Source: Urechis unicinctus (Eukaryota > Annelida > Polychaeta > Xenopneusta > Urechidae). From it: a DNA stretch of 64,000 bases. The stretch lies in assembly GCA_034190875.2 (NCBI GenBank), contig CM067346.1, forward strand, positions 14,460,285-14,524,284. The letters run 5' to 3'. Under the pieces are notes generated by a model. The model saw only the letters and a list, made by a program, of their open reading frames with translations, was not told the DNA's origin and made no database searches. This document shows positions 1-12,958 of the stretch, in pieces. The translations under genes and the position numbers were made by a program. Each line of letters starts with the position of its first letter. Within the stretch, counting starts at the first letter, position 1.

Positions 1-1221
1 GAGTACAGGAAGTCGAACTGCTTAAAAGTAGCACACTTATTACTTCGCGTATGTACACAAGACATTAGTCACAAGTTTACCCCTTATGATATGTCTCAAC
101 ATATAAACATCCCCAAAAAATTAAACTAACAGTTTACCAGTACAAACTGCCATAAACATGATTTTATTCATTCATTTACATGCACAGATAATCAGAGTGG
201 TTACAAAAGCAAACTTTCTAGTTATTCCAGAGCAGTGCGTAACTTAAACGGCTTGACCAATGCAATACAGGCGAATTTCGAATGCCCTTCGCCGTTTGTA
301 TCATTGATCCTGCCAGCTGCAATTTGCATTTCAAAAGAGGACTCTAATAGGACGGTCTTATCAACAGTGGAGTTTTTGGATCGATTGAACAAGTCGCTTC
401 CTCTTGAAATGAAAAAGTTTTATCACCTTTCAGTCAAGATGACACGACGGTGGGGAAAAAGGAGAAAGCCAAGGCAGACATAGTTTATGTGTTCATTGAG
501 TAATTGCATCAAGATAGTTGAGTTGGTTATACCTTCCTTTTAAAAGGTAAATTTGTCCTATATCGGGGGGGATAATTGTGTAGTTTTAAAAAGCGGGCCT
601 ATTAAAATCTGGCCAAAAACGTTTGAATTATAAAGGTGAAAGATCCATGCCTCGTCCACATGGCTCATGGTTTAGGTCCAATAGTAAACCATGACTTTGT
701 GGAAGTAACGTGAGCATATCGATCATGCGCCGGCTAATAAACATCATATTTGAGGTCGACAACAGGGTATGAAATTGCCATGCATGTTGCCTCTCCTGTA
801 CGTGTCAAGCAGTTCTTGTGGATAAAATGGTACACATTGCCTACATATAAGAATTACATTTAAGGCAGCAATAAGGTCAAATAAACCAAAACGGTTTGAT
901 CGATGTCACATTAAAATTAATGCACTTAAAATTAACGCACAATCGAGTGTGGATCGCTGTCGGTAAGGACTACTCAGCGACATTTGCAATCAATAACCCA
1001 TGTGCTTCATTCAACATGAATAGACTTTCAGAACATAGCAGAGCGATGGCGCCTGTTTACTTCATAGAGTGCAGAAAGCAAACAAATTTTCCTTGCGGAT
1101 GAAAATACCCTCTTATGCTGTAAACGAATTTGCTGATTAATTACATTTTGTTTGGTGAATATCAATCTCATAGCAGTTGCATGAAGTACACATACACACA
1201 CACACACACACACACATACAT

Positions 1222-1292
<71 letters not shown>

Positions 1293-1433
1293 AATGTATA
1301 TATATGTGCATATATATATGCATATATATATATATATATATACATATATATACACATATACAACTATACATTTGGCCTTTCGAGCGTTTAATGTGAACTT
1401 GTCTACATGTATATATATGTGCATATATATTTA

Positions 1434-1515
<82 letters not shown>

Positions 1516-2500
1516 TGTATACATATATATACACATATACAACTATACATTTGGCCTTTCCAGCGTTTAGTGTGAATTTGTCTACAGCGGCAACCCTTTG
1601 ATACTTCATGTTAACGTAAACTTACGTCAATGCAAAATACATTGTTATTTTCATTCCCTTAAACAAATCATGTCATCAACAAACGCATGCCTGGCTGGGT
1701 TGTTCACGAGTTTCATGCACGTATCAATGCAATAGTGTTGGAAAGTTCTAAGTTCTAAGTTTATATGCCGCGAAAAAAGAGAATCATTATACGGCTCGAG
1801 CCATGCTAAACTTGGCAACAACGCTCCCTGGCGGTACCTACCAATAAAAACGACAAAATTATATGTACTTAAGAGAACAATTTAATGGATAGGCTTACCA
1901 ATATTGTGTAAATATCATTTTAATTTGTATCACATGTAAGAGGTTTACTTCTGGGCTACTTACAGTAGATGCAAATATATGCGATCCCTCAGCCAATAAT
2001 GCACCTGGGGGACACTGTTTCAATATCGTTAATAACGAAGGTTGAATACTTAAGTAGCAGTCGGATCAACGATATGCAATTATGACTGATCATAGATAAT
2101 ATGAAATCAATTGAGGAGAATTCCCATTGACGTATCCATGACAAAATTGAAGGTGCCTCTTATTGCGTCGGCTAGGCAAGTATATTGGCGATTAAGCGCT
2201 CCCTAAATCTCTCTCAGCGAACGTCACTTAGTGAGAATATCAGACAGTTTTATGTCTAGATTCAGGGACGTTCGAGCATAATTGGAATTAGTCATTTGGG
2301 AACTCATGCTCTTAACCGGAAATCTAAACTATCGATTGTACACCATGGTTTTTGTTTTGTATATGCTTTTGTTGAGATTTCAGAATATCCAACTTAAGGA
2401 AAATGTCATGTTGGCAAGCGTTATGTTTGCCCGTTTCACCCGGAAGATGGTGCATCAAATACTGGAACAGACATTATCCCGGCGTGAATGCTAAATGCTC
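1..2500. repeat. Dispersed repeat module 1 (copy A)
   Basis: The start of the window matches 37340-38470 in blocks and in the same order: both hold a run ending in gcgtatgtmc, then a block ending in atataaac, and near the right end 2100-2170 matches 38395-38465 (gaattcc.atggacgta followed by a ggtgcc block). A third fragment lies near 42590-42790. The blocks are interrupted by microsatellites at 1193-1513. Frames are broken differently in each copy, so this is non-coding. The family is not one I recognise. Confidence 0.6.
1193..1586. repeat. CA/TA microsatellites with a duplicated 70 bp segment
   Basis: A (CA)n tract runs into (TA)n at about 1193-1284, and a pure (AT)n tract covers about 1430-1513. 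Two near-identical segments flank the second tract (about 1339-1410 and 1516-1586), each holding acatttggcctttc followed by a gcgttta block. The arrangement looks like a slippage-driven or unequal-exchange duplication. All open frames here are low-complexity Y/I/H peptides and are not genes. Confidence 0.9.
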
Positions 2501-2563
2501 AATATTTACATCATTGATATGTTTATGAATCACAAACTATGATGCACACCTCACATACAAACA

Positions 2564-2586
2564 CACCACACACACACACACACACA

Positions 2587-2642
<56 letters not shown>

Positions 2643-2960
2643 TATATATATATAAATATATATATATATAATAAATATATATATAATATATAAATATATA
2701 TATACATATATATATATTATATATATATGCATATATATACATACATATATATATATTAACATATATATATATAGAAGATATATATATATATAATATATAT
2801 CTATATATATATATATATCTCTCTCTCTCTCTCTCTCTATATCTCTATCTCTCTCTCTCTCTCTCTTACTATATATCTCTATATATATCTCTAATCTCTA
2901 TCTCTCTCTCTCTCTATTATCTCTATCTCTATATCTCTATATATCTCTCTCTCTCTATAA
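2564..2960. repeat. Compound CA / AT / CT microsatellite
   Basis: Successive (CA)n, (AT)n and (CT)n tracts, with interrupted ATCTCT units towards the right. Purely simple-sequence DNA with no gene. Confidence 0.95.
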
Positions 2961-3599
2961 CCAGCTGCATCCCTCCATATATAGACCCCATTAGACCCCT
3001 TCAGTATACTGGAACTTGCTCATACATGCCTTTACCTTAATGGCTGTAGTAGACAAACTACCATATGTATAGGTAAAGGCGCATATACACTGGCTCTAGT
3101 GGACGAAGCAGCCACATAATTGCCTATGCCATCGGATCAACGGCTTGTGTAATGCGTGCGACGCACGCCCGTCTGATTGAACATTAACCAGATGTTTGGC
3201 AGTTAGTTTATGGGCCGAGACCGCCGATTGAACACCGCAATAGTTAGCCGATTGCTCCAAAAGAATGGGTATCATTCCTTGGAGAAACAAGCATATACGA
3301 CTAAATAATCTAGAACTGTTGCTTCTCAGCGAACTCGTCAATAAAATCAACCCCTAATCACCGAACTCTACTGCCTAAATCGGGCAAAGCGGGGTGAGGC
3401 AGAGACATTTTACACCACTGCTTGTAGTAGATCGACTCACCGTAGATCATTTAATTACCACGTTCAAGTTCTCATCATCTTCAATATAATCGCCTCCCGG
3501 GTGACAATTATATGATAGTTGTAAAAGAAAACAAATTACGTATTGACTGACCTCTCCTTGGCTGTTGTTATTTTATCAGTTACCGGATAAGCTAAGTAT
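2961..3599. other. Unannotated stretch
   Basis: No supported gene, RNA or repeat copy was seen here. The longest open frame (minus strand, 84 codons) has no recognisable motif and no match elsewhere in the window. Confidence 0.5.
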
Positions 3600-4190
3600 A
3601 GAACGGAGAACGAACTAAAATATAAATACAAAGTTGCCTTTTCACGAAAGTGGTAAAATGACAAAATTAATAACTATTTCATGGATGCAGTTATCGACAG
3701 GACACCGGCTTTTACAATTGAACTGTGTGCTTCAGCCGCTGTTGTTCGAAGTAGTTGATCAAGGTTATTAACTCGTCTTATGCAGTAAATGAATATGCAA
3801 TGAGTATGGGTGTTAAATGTATACAGAAGTGAAACGGGAGATCGCGCTGCTAAATCTCTGAATAAGCTGAGGTACAGTATAAGCAACCCGTTGTAAAATC
3901 ATTAGAAGTTACTACTACTCGATCATTGACCATCGACCTTGGACGTGACGGCATCAAATCTGCTCTATATGTCCTGTCCAAATAATAATCATCGCTATTT
4001 ATCAGAGGGAAACCAAAGAGTGAATACATTACAACTATTGCTTGATTACCGATGCGATAGATTGTTTGTAAAACATAGCTGCTACTATCTGTGACTAGTT
4101 CAAGCAGTTACTATCGAGCATTTGGTTCAAATATTGTTGCTAAGGACTCCCCCCCTAGTATAATGTGCAAAAATGTCTTCGAGTAAGAAG
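3600..4190. repeat. Dispersed repeat module 3 (copy A)
   Basis: Matches 39850-40330 in order: both contain a cggagaacgaa block, an atacaaagttgcct-like block, a tatcaactcg-type block and a tgttaaatgt/ggtaaatgta block. It sits immediately left of the 1.69 kb tandem array, as its partner in copy B sits left of a short fragment of the array unit at 40727. Non-coding. Confidence 0.55.
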
Positions 4191-4200
4191 AAATCGCATA

Positions 4201-7200
4201 TGATAACCCGATATTTTGTAACTTTTCGTAATTCTTTAAAGGAGTGGGAAGGCATTGGATTTTAGTAATTTGATAGGGTGGGCGTCAACAGTCACCAAAA
4301 ATTGCCCTTGCATATTTTAGGGCAAACATTTTGTACGGAAAAAATATTTAGTCTATACTCATCTATTGATCAAGTTGCCCCTTAATTCACGATTCCAAAC
4401 ACAACAACATGGCGAGAGTGCATAATTTTCGATGACATGACATGACACTTAGGCAGCATTTGTTTCCGCCAGAAAAGCTACATATGACAACCTTGAGCTG
4501 ATTCTAAATTAAGCGTGCTCGTGGCCGATTAGGTGCCTATGGACCTTGGTTCAGTTTTTTATCAATATATCGTGCTGTGCATTTGTGTATGCTTATCAGG
4601 CGATGTTAAAAGCTCAAACAGGCAACATGCTATCGTAGGATGCGTGACTTGGAACTGTCTCTGCTACGCTATAGATTGGCACATTACCTAAAAAGGAAAC
4701 TGCCACCTCATATGCCTCTTATCGAAAGCTACTTCAAAGTCGATGCCGTCCCATCCAAAGGTAAAAATATGAATTTAACTCAAACGATAAGGCTTTTGAC
4801 ATCTAGTAGCATGTACCGTCGCGGAGGATGAAAGTTGGGTGTAGAAGGAGAGCAACAGCACGTCACAGCGCTTACGTTCAACAGCCCTTAACATATATAT
4901 TGCATCTTGTTAAATATGCATCGTGTGAAGAGAAACAACTTTAGAATCAATCATGTCAGTTGGTCTATGAAACTGATGCTTAAGTTGGCCATCTTGACTC
5001 TAATTTGTGTTATCTGACTTCCAGTCTGAATACTATCCAATTTTTTATAGTCATGATGTGATACCGAGGAACAATTAACAACACAAGTAATACCTCATGG
5101 TCCCTAAGGGTGCACCTTGATGCTTTGGTAGAACTTGCTAATATTATTTTCAGCCTATTTATCACCAGGCTTCGAGTGGCGGTCCCAATATCACGAGAGG
5201 AGTATTACAATCAAAACGTTTTGCAGCTAAACACATACATAATCGTTCAGAATCACCGATAATCAATTGGGTCATTAAACCCATCGATAAGAACGGAATC
5301 GGAAAATCCACCAGAATTAGAATCGATAAAAGTTCGGTCTTGTTTGAATCATTTGAGTACAAGATCGCCTTCCGGGCATGCCTCTAAACAGCCCATGTGC
5401 CTGTTGTAGTATGACCAATTGTGATCACTTAACAAAACCTCCAGGTCTACATACGAATTGTCAAGTACTTGCGATGAGGCAATAAGTAACATAATTGTGG
5501 TTTCCCCACAATAAATAGAACTTAACAATCCAATCTTTACCTATGCTCGTAACCCAAAATGCGTCGAAACCATAAATATGCATATGCTAGGTTATATATT
5601 AAGGTCAAGGATATGAAAGACGCAAACCAGCTATCCTGAATCAGTTTGACATTGAACTGTTGATATTCTAATTGTCTCCCATATCGGATGAATCATCATC
5701 CATATGTGCATGTGCAAGGACTTGAAACAAGTCTACTTCTGATGTTGTTTGGTGTTGTTATAATACAGATATGGATCACCGTGTGCACTGTGTACATTAA
5801 AAAGAGGAACCTTGACAACTATATATCTCCTCAAATGAGATTCAGACCGATATTTTGTAACTTTTCGTAATTCTTTAAAGGAGTGGGAAAGTATTGGATT
5901 TTAGTAATTGGATAGGGTGGGCGTCAACAGTCACCAAAAATTGCCCTTGCATATTTTAGGGCAAACATTTTGTACGGAAAAAATATTTAGTCTATACTCA
6001 TCTATTGATCAGGTTGCCCCTTAATTCACGATTCCAAACACAACAACATGGCGAGAGTGCATAACTTTCGATGACATGACATGACACTTAGGCAGCATTT
6101 GTTTCCGCCAGAAAAGCTACATATGACAACCTTGAGCTGATTCTAAATTAAGCGTGCTCGTGGCCGATTAGGTGCCTATGGACCTTGGTTCAGTTTTTTT
6201 TAATCAATATATCGTGCTGTGCATTTGTGTATGCTTATCAGGCGATGTTAAAAGCTCAAACAGGCAACATGCTATCGTAGGATGCGTGACTTGGAACTGT
6301 CTCTCTCTGCTACGCTATAGATTGGCACATTACCTAAAAAGGAAACTGCCACCTCATATGCCTCTTATCGAAAGCTACTTCAAAGTCGATGCCGTCCCAT
6401 CCAAAGGTAAAAATATGAATTTAACTCAAACGATAAGGCTTTTGACATCTAGTAGCATGTACCGTCGCGGAGGATGAAAGTTGGGTGTAGAAGGAGAGCA
6501 ACAGCACGTCACAGCGCTTACGTTCAACAGCCCTTAACATATATATTGCATCTTGTTAAATATGCATCGTGTGAAGAGAAACAACTTTAGAATCAATCAT
6601 GTCAGTTGGTCTATGAAACTGATGCTTAAGTTGGCCATCTTGACTCTAATTTGTGTTATCTGACTTCCAGTCTGAATACTATCCAATTTTTATAGTCATG
6701 ATGTGATACCGAGGAACAATTAACAACACAAGTAATACCTCATGGTCCCTAAGGGTGCACCTTGATGCTTTGGTAGAACTTGCTAATATTATTTTCAGCC
6801 TATTTATCACCAGGCTTCGAGTGGCGGTCCCAATATCACGAGAGGAGTATTACAATCAAAACGTTTTGCAGCTAAACACATACATAATCGTTCAGAATCA
6901 CCGATAATCAATTGGGTCATTAAACCCATCGATAAGAACGGAATCGGAAAATCCACCAGAATTAGAATCGATAAAAGTTCGGTCTTGTTTGAATCATTTG
7001 AGTACAAGATCGCCTTCCGGGCATGCCTCTAAACAGCCCATGTGCCTGTTGTAGTATGACCAATTGTGATCACTTAACAAAACCTCCAGGTCTACATACG
7101 AATTGTCAAGTACTTGCGATGAGGCAATAAGTAACATAATTGTGGTTTCCCCACAATAAATAGAACTTAACAATCCAATCTTTACCTATGCTCGTAACCC

Positions 7201-10200
7201 AAAATGCGTCGAAACCATAAATATGCATATGCTAGGTTATATATTAAGGTCAAGGATATGAAAGACGCAAACCAGCTATCCTGAATCAGTTTGACATTGA
7301 ACTGTTGATATTCTAATTGTCTCCCATATCGGATGAATCATCATCCATATGTGCATGTGCAAGGACTTGAAACAAGTCTACTTCTGATGTTGTTTGGTGT
7401 TGTTATAATACAGATATGGATCACCGTGTGCACTGTGTACATTAAAAAGAGGAACCTTGACAACTATATATCTCCTCAAATGAGATTCAGATCACAGCCA
7501 GCGTTGCATCAAGTGTAAGAACTCGCCTATCACACATTGATAACCCGATATTTTGTAACTTTTCGTAATTCTTTAAAGGAGTGGGAAAGTATTGGATTTT
7601 AGTAATTGGATAGGGTGGGCGTCAACAGTCACCAAAAATTGCCCTTGCATATTTTAGGGCAAACATTTTGTACGGAAAAAATATTTAGTCTATACTCATC
7701 TATTGATCAGGTTGCCCCTTAATTCACGATTCCAAACACAACAACATGGCGAGTGTGCATAACTTCCGATGACATGACATGACACTTAGGCAGCATTTGT
7801 TTCCGCCAGAAAAGCTACATATGACAACCTTGAGCTGATTCTAAATTAAGCGTGCTCGTGGCCGATTAGGTGCCTATGGACCTTGGTTCAGTTTTTTTAT
7901 CAATATATCGTGCTGTGCATTTGTGTATGCTTATCAGGCGATGTTAAAAGCTCAAACAGGCAACATGCTATCGTAGGATGCGTGACTTGGAACTGTCTCT
8001 GCTACGCTATAGATTGGCACATTACCTAAAAAGGAAACTGCCACCTCATATGCCTCTTATCGAAAGCTACTTCAAAGTCGATGCCGTCCCATCCAAAGGT
8101 AAAAATATGAATTTAACTCAAACGATAAGGCTTTTGACATCTAGTAGCATGTACCGTCGCGGAGGATGAAAGTTGGGTGTAGAAGGAGAGCAACAGCACG
8201 TCACAGCGCTTACGTTCAACAGCCCTTAACATATATATTGCATCTTGTTAAATATGCATCGTGTGAAGAGAAACAACTTTAGAATCAATCATGTCAGTTG
8301 GTCTATGAAACTGATGCTTAAGTTGGCCATCTTGACTCTAATTTGTGTTATCTGACTTCCAGTCTGAATACTATCCAATTTTTATAGTCATGATGTGATA
8401 CCGAGGAACAATTAACAACACAAGTAATACCTCATGGTCCCTAAGGGTGCACCTTGATGCTTTGGTAGAACTTGCTAATATTATTTTCAGCCTATTTATC
8501 ACCAGGCTTCGAGTGGCGGTCCCAATATCACGAGAGGAGTATTACAATCAAAACGTTTTGCCAGCTAAACACATACATAATCGTTCAGAATCACCGATAA
8601 TCAATTGGGTCATTAAACCCATCGATAAGAACGGAATCGGAAAATCCACCAGAATTAGAATCGATAAAAGTTCGGTCTTGTTTGAATCATTTGAGTACAA
8701 GATCGCCTTCCGGGCATGCCTCTAAACAGCCCATGTGCCTGTTGTAGTATGACCAATTGTGATCACTTAACAAAACCTCCAGGTCTACATACGAATTGTC
8801 AAGTACTTGCGATGAGGCAATAAGTAACATATTGTGGTTTCCCCACAATAAATAGAACTTAACAATCCAATCTTTACCTATGCTCGTAACCCAAAATGCG
8901 TCGAAACCATAAATATGCATATGCTAGGTTATATATTAAGGTCAAGGATATGAAAGACGCAAACCAGCTATCCTGAATCAGTTTGACATTGAACTGTTGA
9001 TATTCTAATTGTCTCCCATATCGGATGAATCATCATCCATATGTGCATGTGCAAGGACTTGAAACAAGTCTACTTCTGATGTTGTTTGGTGTTGTTATAA
9101 TACAGATATGGATCACCGTGTGCACTGTGTACATTAAAAAGAGGAACCTTGACAACTATATATCTCCTCAAATGAGATTCAGATCACAGCCAGCGTTGCA
9201 TCAAGTGTAAGAACTCGCCTATCACACATTGATAACCCGATATTTTGTAACTTTTCGTAATTCTTTAAAGGAGTGGGAAAGTATTGGATTTTAGTAATTG
9301 GATAGGGTGGGCGTCAACAGTCACCAAAAATTGCCCTTGCATATTTTAGGGCAAACATTTTGTACGGAAAAAATATTTAGTCTATACTCATCTATTGATC
9401 AGGTTGCCCCTTAATTCACGATTCCAAACACAACAACATGGCGAGTGTGCATAACTTCCGATGACATGACATGACACTTAGGCAGCATTTGTTTCCGCCA
9501 GAAAAGCTACATATGACAACCTTGAGCTGATTCTAAATTAAGCGTGCTCGTGGCCGATTAGGTGCCTATGGACCTTGGTTCAGTTTTTTTATCAATATAT
9601 CGTGCTGTGCATTTGTGTATGCTTATCAGGCGATGTTAAAAGCTCAAACAGGCAACATGCTATCGTAGGATGCGTGACTTGGAACTGTCTCTGCTACGCT
9701 ATAGATTGGCACATTACCTAAAAAGGAAACTGCCACCTCATATGCCTCTTATCGAAAGCTACTTCAAAGTCGATGCCGTCCCATCCAAAGGTAAAAATAT
9801 GAATTTAACTCAAACGATAAGGCTTTTGACATCTAGTAGCATGTACCGTCGCGGAGGATGAAAGTTGGGTGTAGAAGGAGAGCAACAGCACGTCACAGCG
9901 CTTACGTTCAACAGCCCTTAACATATATATTGCATCTTGTTAAATATGCATCGTGTGAAGAGAAACAACTTTAGAATCAATCATGTCAGTTGGTCTGTGA
10001 AACTGATGCTTAAGTTGGCCATCTTGACTCTAATTTGTGTTATCTGACTTCCAGTCTGAATACTATCCAATTTTTATAGTCATGATGTGATACCGAGGAA
10101 CAATTAACAACACAAGTAATACCTCATGGTCCCTAAGGGTGCACCTTGATGCTTTGGTAGAACTTGCTAATATTATTTTCAGCCTATTTATCACCAGGCT

Positions 10201-10922
10201 TCGAGTGGCGGTCCCAATATCACGAGAGGAGTATTACAATCAAAACGTTTTGCAGCTAACCACATACATAATCGTTCAGAATCACCGATAATCAATTGGG
10301 TCATTAAACCCATCGATAAGAACGGAATCGGAAAATCCACCAGAATTAGAATCGATAAAAGTTCGGTTTTGTTTGAATCATTTGAGTACAAGATCGCCTT
10401 CCGGGCATGCCTCTAAACAGCCCATGTGCCTGTTGTAGTATGACCAATTGTGATCACTTAACAAAACCTCCAGGTCTACATACGAATTGTCAAGTACTTG
10501 CGATGAGGCAATAAGTAACATATTTGTGGTTTCCCCACAATAAATAGAACTTAACAATCCAATCTTTACCTATGCTCGTAACCCAAAATGCGTCGAAACC
10601 ATAAATATGCATATGCTAGGTTATATATTAAGGTCAAGGATATGAAAGACGCAAACCAGCTATCCTGAATCAGTTTGACATTGAACTGTTGATATTCTAA
10701 TTGTCTCCCATATCGGATGAATCGTCATCCATATGTGCATGTGCAAGGACTTGAAACAAGTCTACTTCTGATGTTGTTTGGTGTTGTTATAATACAGATA
10801 TGGATCACCGTGTGCACTGTGTACATTAAAAAGAGGAACCTTGACAACTATATATCTCCTCAAATGAGATTCAGATCACAGCCAGCGTTGCATCAAGTGT
10901 AAGAACTCGCCTATCACACATT
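4201..10922. repeat. Four-copy tandem array of a 1.69 kb unit
   Basis: Four head-to-tail copies start at 4201, 5847, 7538 and 9230 and end at 10922, with periods of about 1646, 1691, 1692 and 1693 bp. Units 2-4 are nearly identical; unit 1 lacks about 50 bp at its 3' end, so unit 2 begins directly with ccgatattttg. Differences are single substitutions and short indels, for example an extra ctct in unit 2 and an extra c in unit 3 near 8561. These shift the open frames, so the short recurring ORFs are not conserved proteins. A single diverged fragment of the unit (attggatag.g..gggcgt.aacagtc) lies at 40727-40767. Neither LTRs nor a transposase are visible; the copies look like local unequal-exchange amplification of part of the dispersed repeat. 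Confidence 0.9.
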
Positions 10923-11620
10923 CGCGAAGCAACAATGACTTTTTAAAAATATACATAAAGTCCAATTTATATAACGAGCGACTGTAAAAGCTGGTAAAAA
11001 ATATATTCGGAAAGAACGTCGGTGCTATTTAAGTCAGATCTGGACATGAAAAACGATTGCTCGATGCTGTAACATCTTGATGCAGCATATAACAGCCGTA
11101 TTGCACTCCCTTAAAATGGCCCCAATAATTAAATTTCGGCCTTACATAGTGTAATCTTATAGCACAGTGCCATGCGTTTTTCGCAATTGAACGCATCAAA
11201 TTCTTGTGCATATTCGTCTCATAATTTAATCACTAGCTCAGCAGCTATGACTATGGGGGGAAATGGGTGTTGAGTCGGCAGAATATCTAAAGGCTGACAT
11301 GGCATCCAACATTAATGCGTGTTTAATACCGTTGAACGCGAGCAGAGCCGATGCTACAATTTGGTCTAGCAAAAAGCCCAGAAGCGCGATATTATTGCTA
11401 TTAACACTTAACTATTGCAGGGTTTACCGCATGGCAAGGGTAAAATTTTACTCCAGCATACCTATGCCATTGTACACTGAGGAAACCTGTGACGAAAAAA
11501 TTTGTTATATAGCCCCTGTCCAGACGAGGATCTTAGATCGCACGCAATGCGTTCTCCAATCGCTTTGTTTGTCCACACGGTCGCTATAGATCGCATTGAA
11601 ATTCGTTTCTTGTGTACAAC
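10923..11620. repeat. Dispersed repeat module 5 (copy A), left flank of the Polinton
   Basis: 11160-11330 matches 40820-40975 (tagcacag, then ttcgc.attgaac, then ttcttgt blocks), and 11415-11560 matches 28555-28720 (a ttgccgcatgg.agggtaaaatt-like core). This is the host-side repeat DNA next to the Polinton. Non-coding. Confidence 0.55.
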
Positions 11621-11624
11621 TCTA

Positions 11625-11671
11625 GTAGTATAGGTAAGGGAGGAGCTGGCGCACCGCCTTACCTATGCTAC
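11625..11671. repeat. 15 bp-arm foldback at the left edge of the element
   Basis: gtagtataggtaagg at 11625-11639 pairs with its complement at 11657-11671 (one mismatch), with a 17-base loop. It lies just where the GC-richer element begins. It could be a remnant of a terminal repeat or a nested inverted end, but I cannot show a matching copy at the right edge. Confidence 0.5.
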
Positions 11672-11789
11672 CGTGATCCCCATTTGGGGACAAGCCACAA
11701 AGGCGAATTTGATTTCGGTGTGGGGTTGAGGATGGGGCCGCCTGGGATTACCCATAGAGGTCTTTGAGCGTGAAGCTACTGGGGCCACC

Positions 11790-12708
11790 TCAGTAAGTTC
11801 CATTTTTCACCCTGGTGAGGTCTTCCATGAACTGGGCCACAGTGCCATTGTTTTTCTCACTAAAGGCCGGATCTGGACGAATCGTGGTAACTCTCATCGT
11901 GAAGAATTTCCAGCAGAAGTAAGCCTCATTTGGCCTCTTTGGAATATCTTTTGGCCTGCCCATCCAGGGGCCGTGGTGAACCAGACCGTAGTCGAGGATG
12001 CTGTTAAACTTGCTGTTTGTAGTGTAGTCCCAATCATCTGCGTCGGGAATGGCTGTGTACCCCCAAGCGACCGTCCTTTTGTACTTCTTTTTGTCCTTAT
12101 GATACTCCAAGCTTTACATCTTAGCCTTTCCAAGGTCTTCGTATACGCACAGCCGGAAAACGCAGTTGACAAACACTCCAACGGTCGCTGGCGGGCTGTG
12201 GTGAAGCCCAAGCAGAATCTGAGGTTTGTACTGGACTGGAATAATTCTTCCAGGGCTCCGAGCAAGGCAATCTCCTTCTTTATTCCATCCTCTCCTTCAC
12301 CACCTGTGACCTGTGAGTCGTCGGGGGGGGGGGGGGGGGGGGGGCAGACAAGGTCGATAGCAGTCTGAATTGGGAGTACACAAAAGCCGTCTGGAGAGTA
12401 GGCCCTGTTCTCCCCAACGCGGTGATGGTAAATGTTGTTCCCGCGCACCTTCGTGTTGTATTTTTTTATCAGTAACCGCAACTGCAACCTCCTCAAAGAC
12501 CTGGCCCTAGAGGCAGGGGACGCTTGGCGACCACCCTCGGTGCTAATTTTGTAGCCAACTTCTTACTAAAGCTGTTGAAGTAGTTTTGTCCGATGACGGC
12601 GGAGTAGTCACTTCCACCAATGCAGTGCTTTCTTTTATTCTCCCACCGAGTTGTCTGTTGTCTGATCTCGCCATGGCTGGCACAGAACGACTTAATCACT
12701 TGTTCCAT
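11790..12708 (-). pseudogene. YqaJ / lambda-exonuclease-like nuclease, frameshifted
   Basis: About 300 codons spread over three frames. The first frame starts with ATG at 12706-12708 and carries IGGSDYSAVIG near residue 30, which resembles the N-terminal (I)GGS..a.ilG motif of YqaJ/lambda-exonuclease-type recombinases. A later frame carries YSPDGF (12383-12400), resembling the conserved SPDG motif around an active-site Asp. The last frame has VQYKPQILLGLH, in the place where these enzymes have their VQ..L segment, and runs to the stop at 11790. Such enzymes resect double-stranded DNA 5'-3' for single-strand annealing recombination and concatemer processing. No intact E-x-K motif is visible; it would fall near the 22-base poly-G at 12323-12344. 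Breaks lie near 12540, near a 7-A run at about 12465, at or near the poly-G, and near 12110. The family call rests on motifs only. Confidence 0.55.
12323..12344. repeat. 22-base poly-G tract inside the nuclease pseudogene
   Basis: An uninterrupted run of 22 G on the plus strand (poly-C in the gene) lies just after the SPDG motif. It encodes polyproline in any frame and is a clear slippage site. The length could also be an assembly estimate. Confidence 0.9.
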
Positions 12709-12728
12709 TACCTTATGCTCTCCACTTT

Positions 12729-12958
12729 TTAAAAGGACCGGTAACTGGATGTCTGCATGCTAACAAGGTCCTCTAGAAGCTCCAACTGTTCCATAAGAAC
12801 ATCGTTCTTTACCTCTAGATCTCTCACCAGTTCCACAAGGTCATCATACTTAGTCTCCATATCACTCTGTTCTATTTTTCGTCTTTCCTATAATCTGTAT
12901 CTAACATCAACTCTTTTACACCACCCTCAAGTTCAGTAATACGCTCTTCTGCGTTCAT
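12729..12958 (-). pseudogene. Small coiled-coil protein, one frameshift
   Basis: ATG at 12956-12958 opens a strongly charged helical protein of about 76 codons. A 28-codon first part (MNAEERITELEGGVKEL...) ends at a stop in a run of five A near 12875. The next frame continues at once as a heptad-like coil (DLVELVRDLEVKNDVLMEQL) and ends at 12729. A single lost base in the A-run explains the break. It ends 20 bases before the nuclease start, the compact spacing expected of an operon-like viral block. I do not recognise a family; a virion or scaffold role is possible but not shown. Confidence 0.6.

Noticed and set aside
4640..10902. Short frames recurring in each 1.69 kb unit
   Set aside because: They recur because the DNA recurs; unit-specific indels change their length and frame (for example 8447-8725), so there is no sign of coding constraint.
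12757..12939. Plus-strand Ser/Thr-rich frame
   Set aside because: It is the antisense shadow of the coiled-coil gene at 12729-12958.
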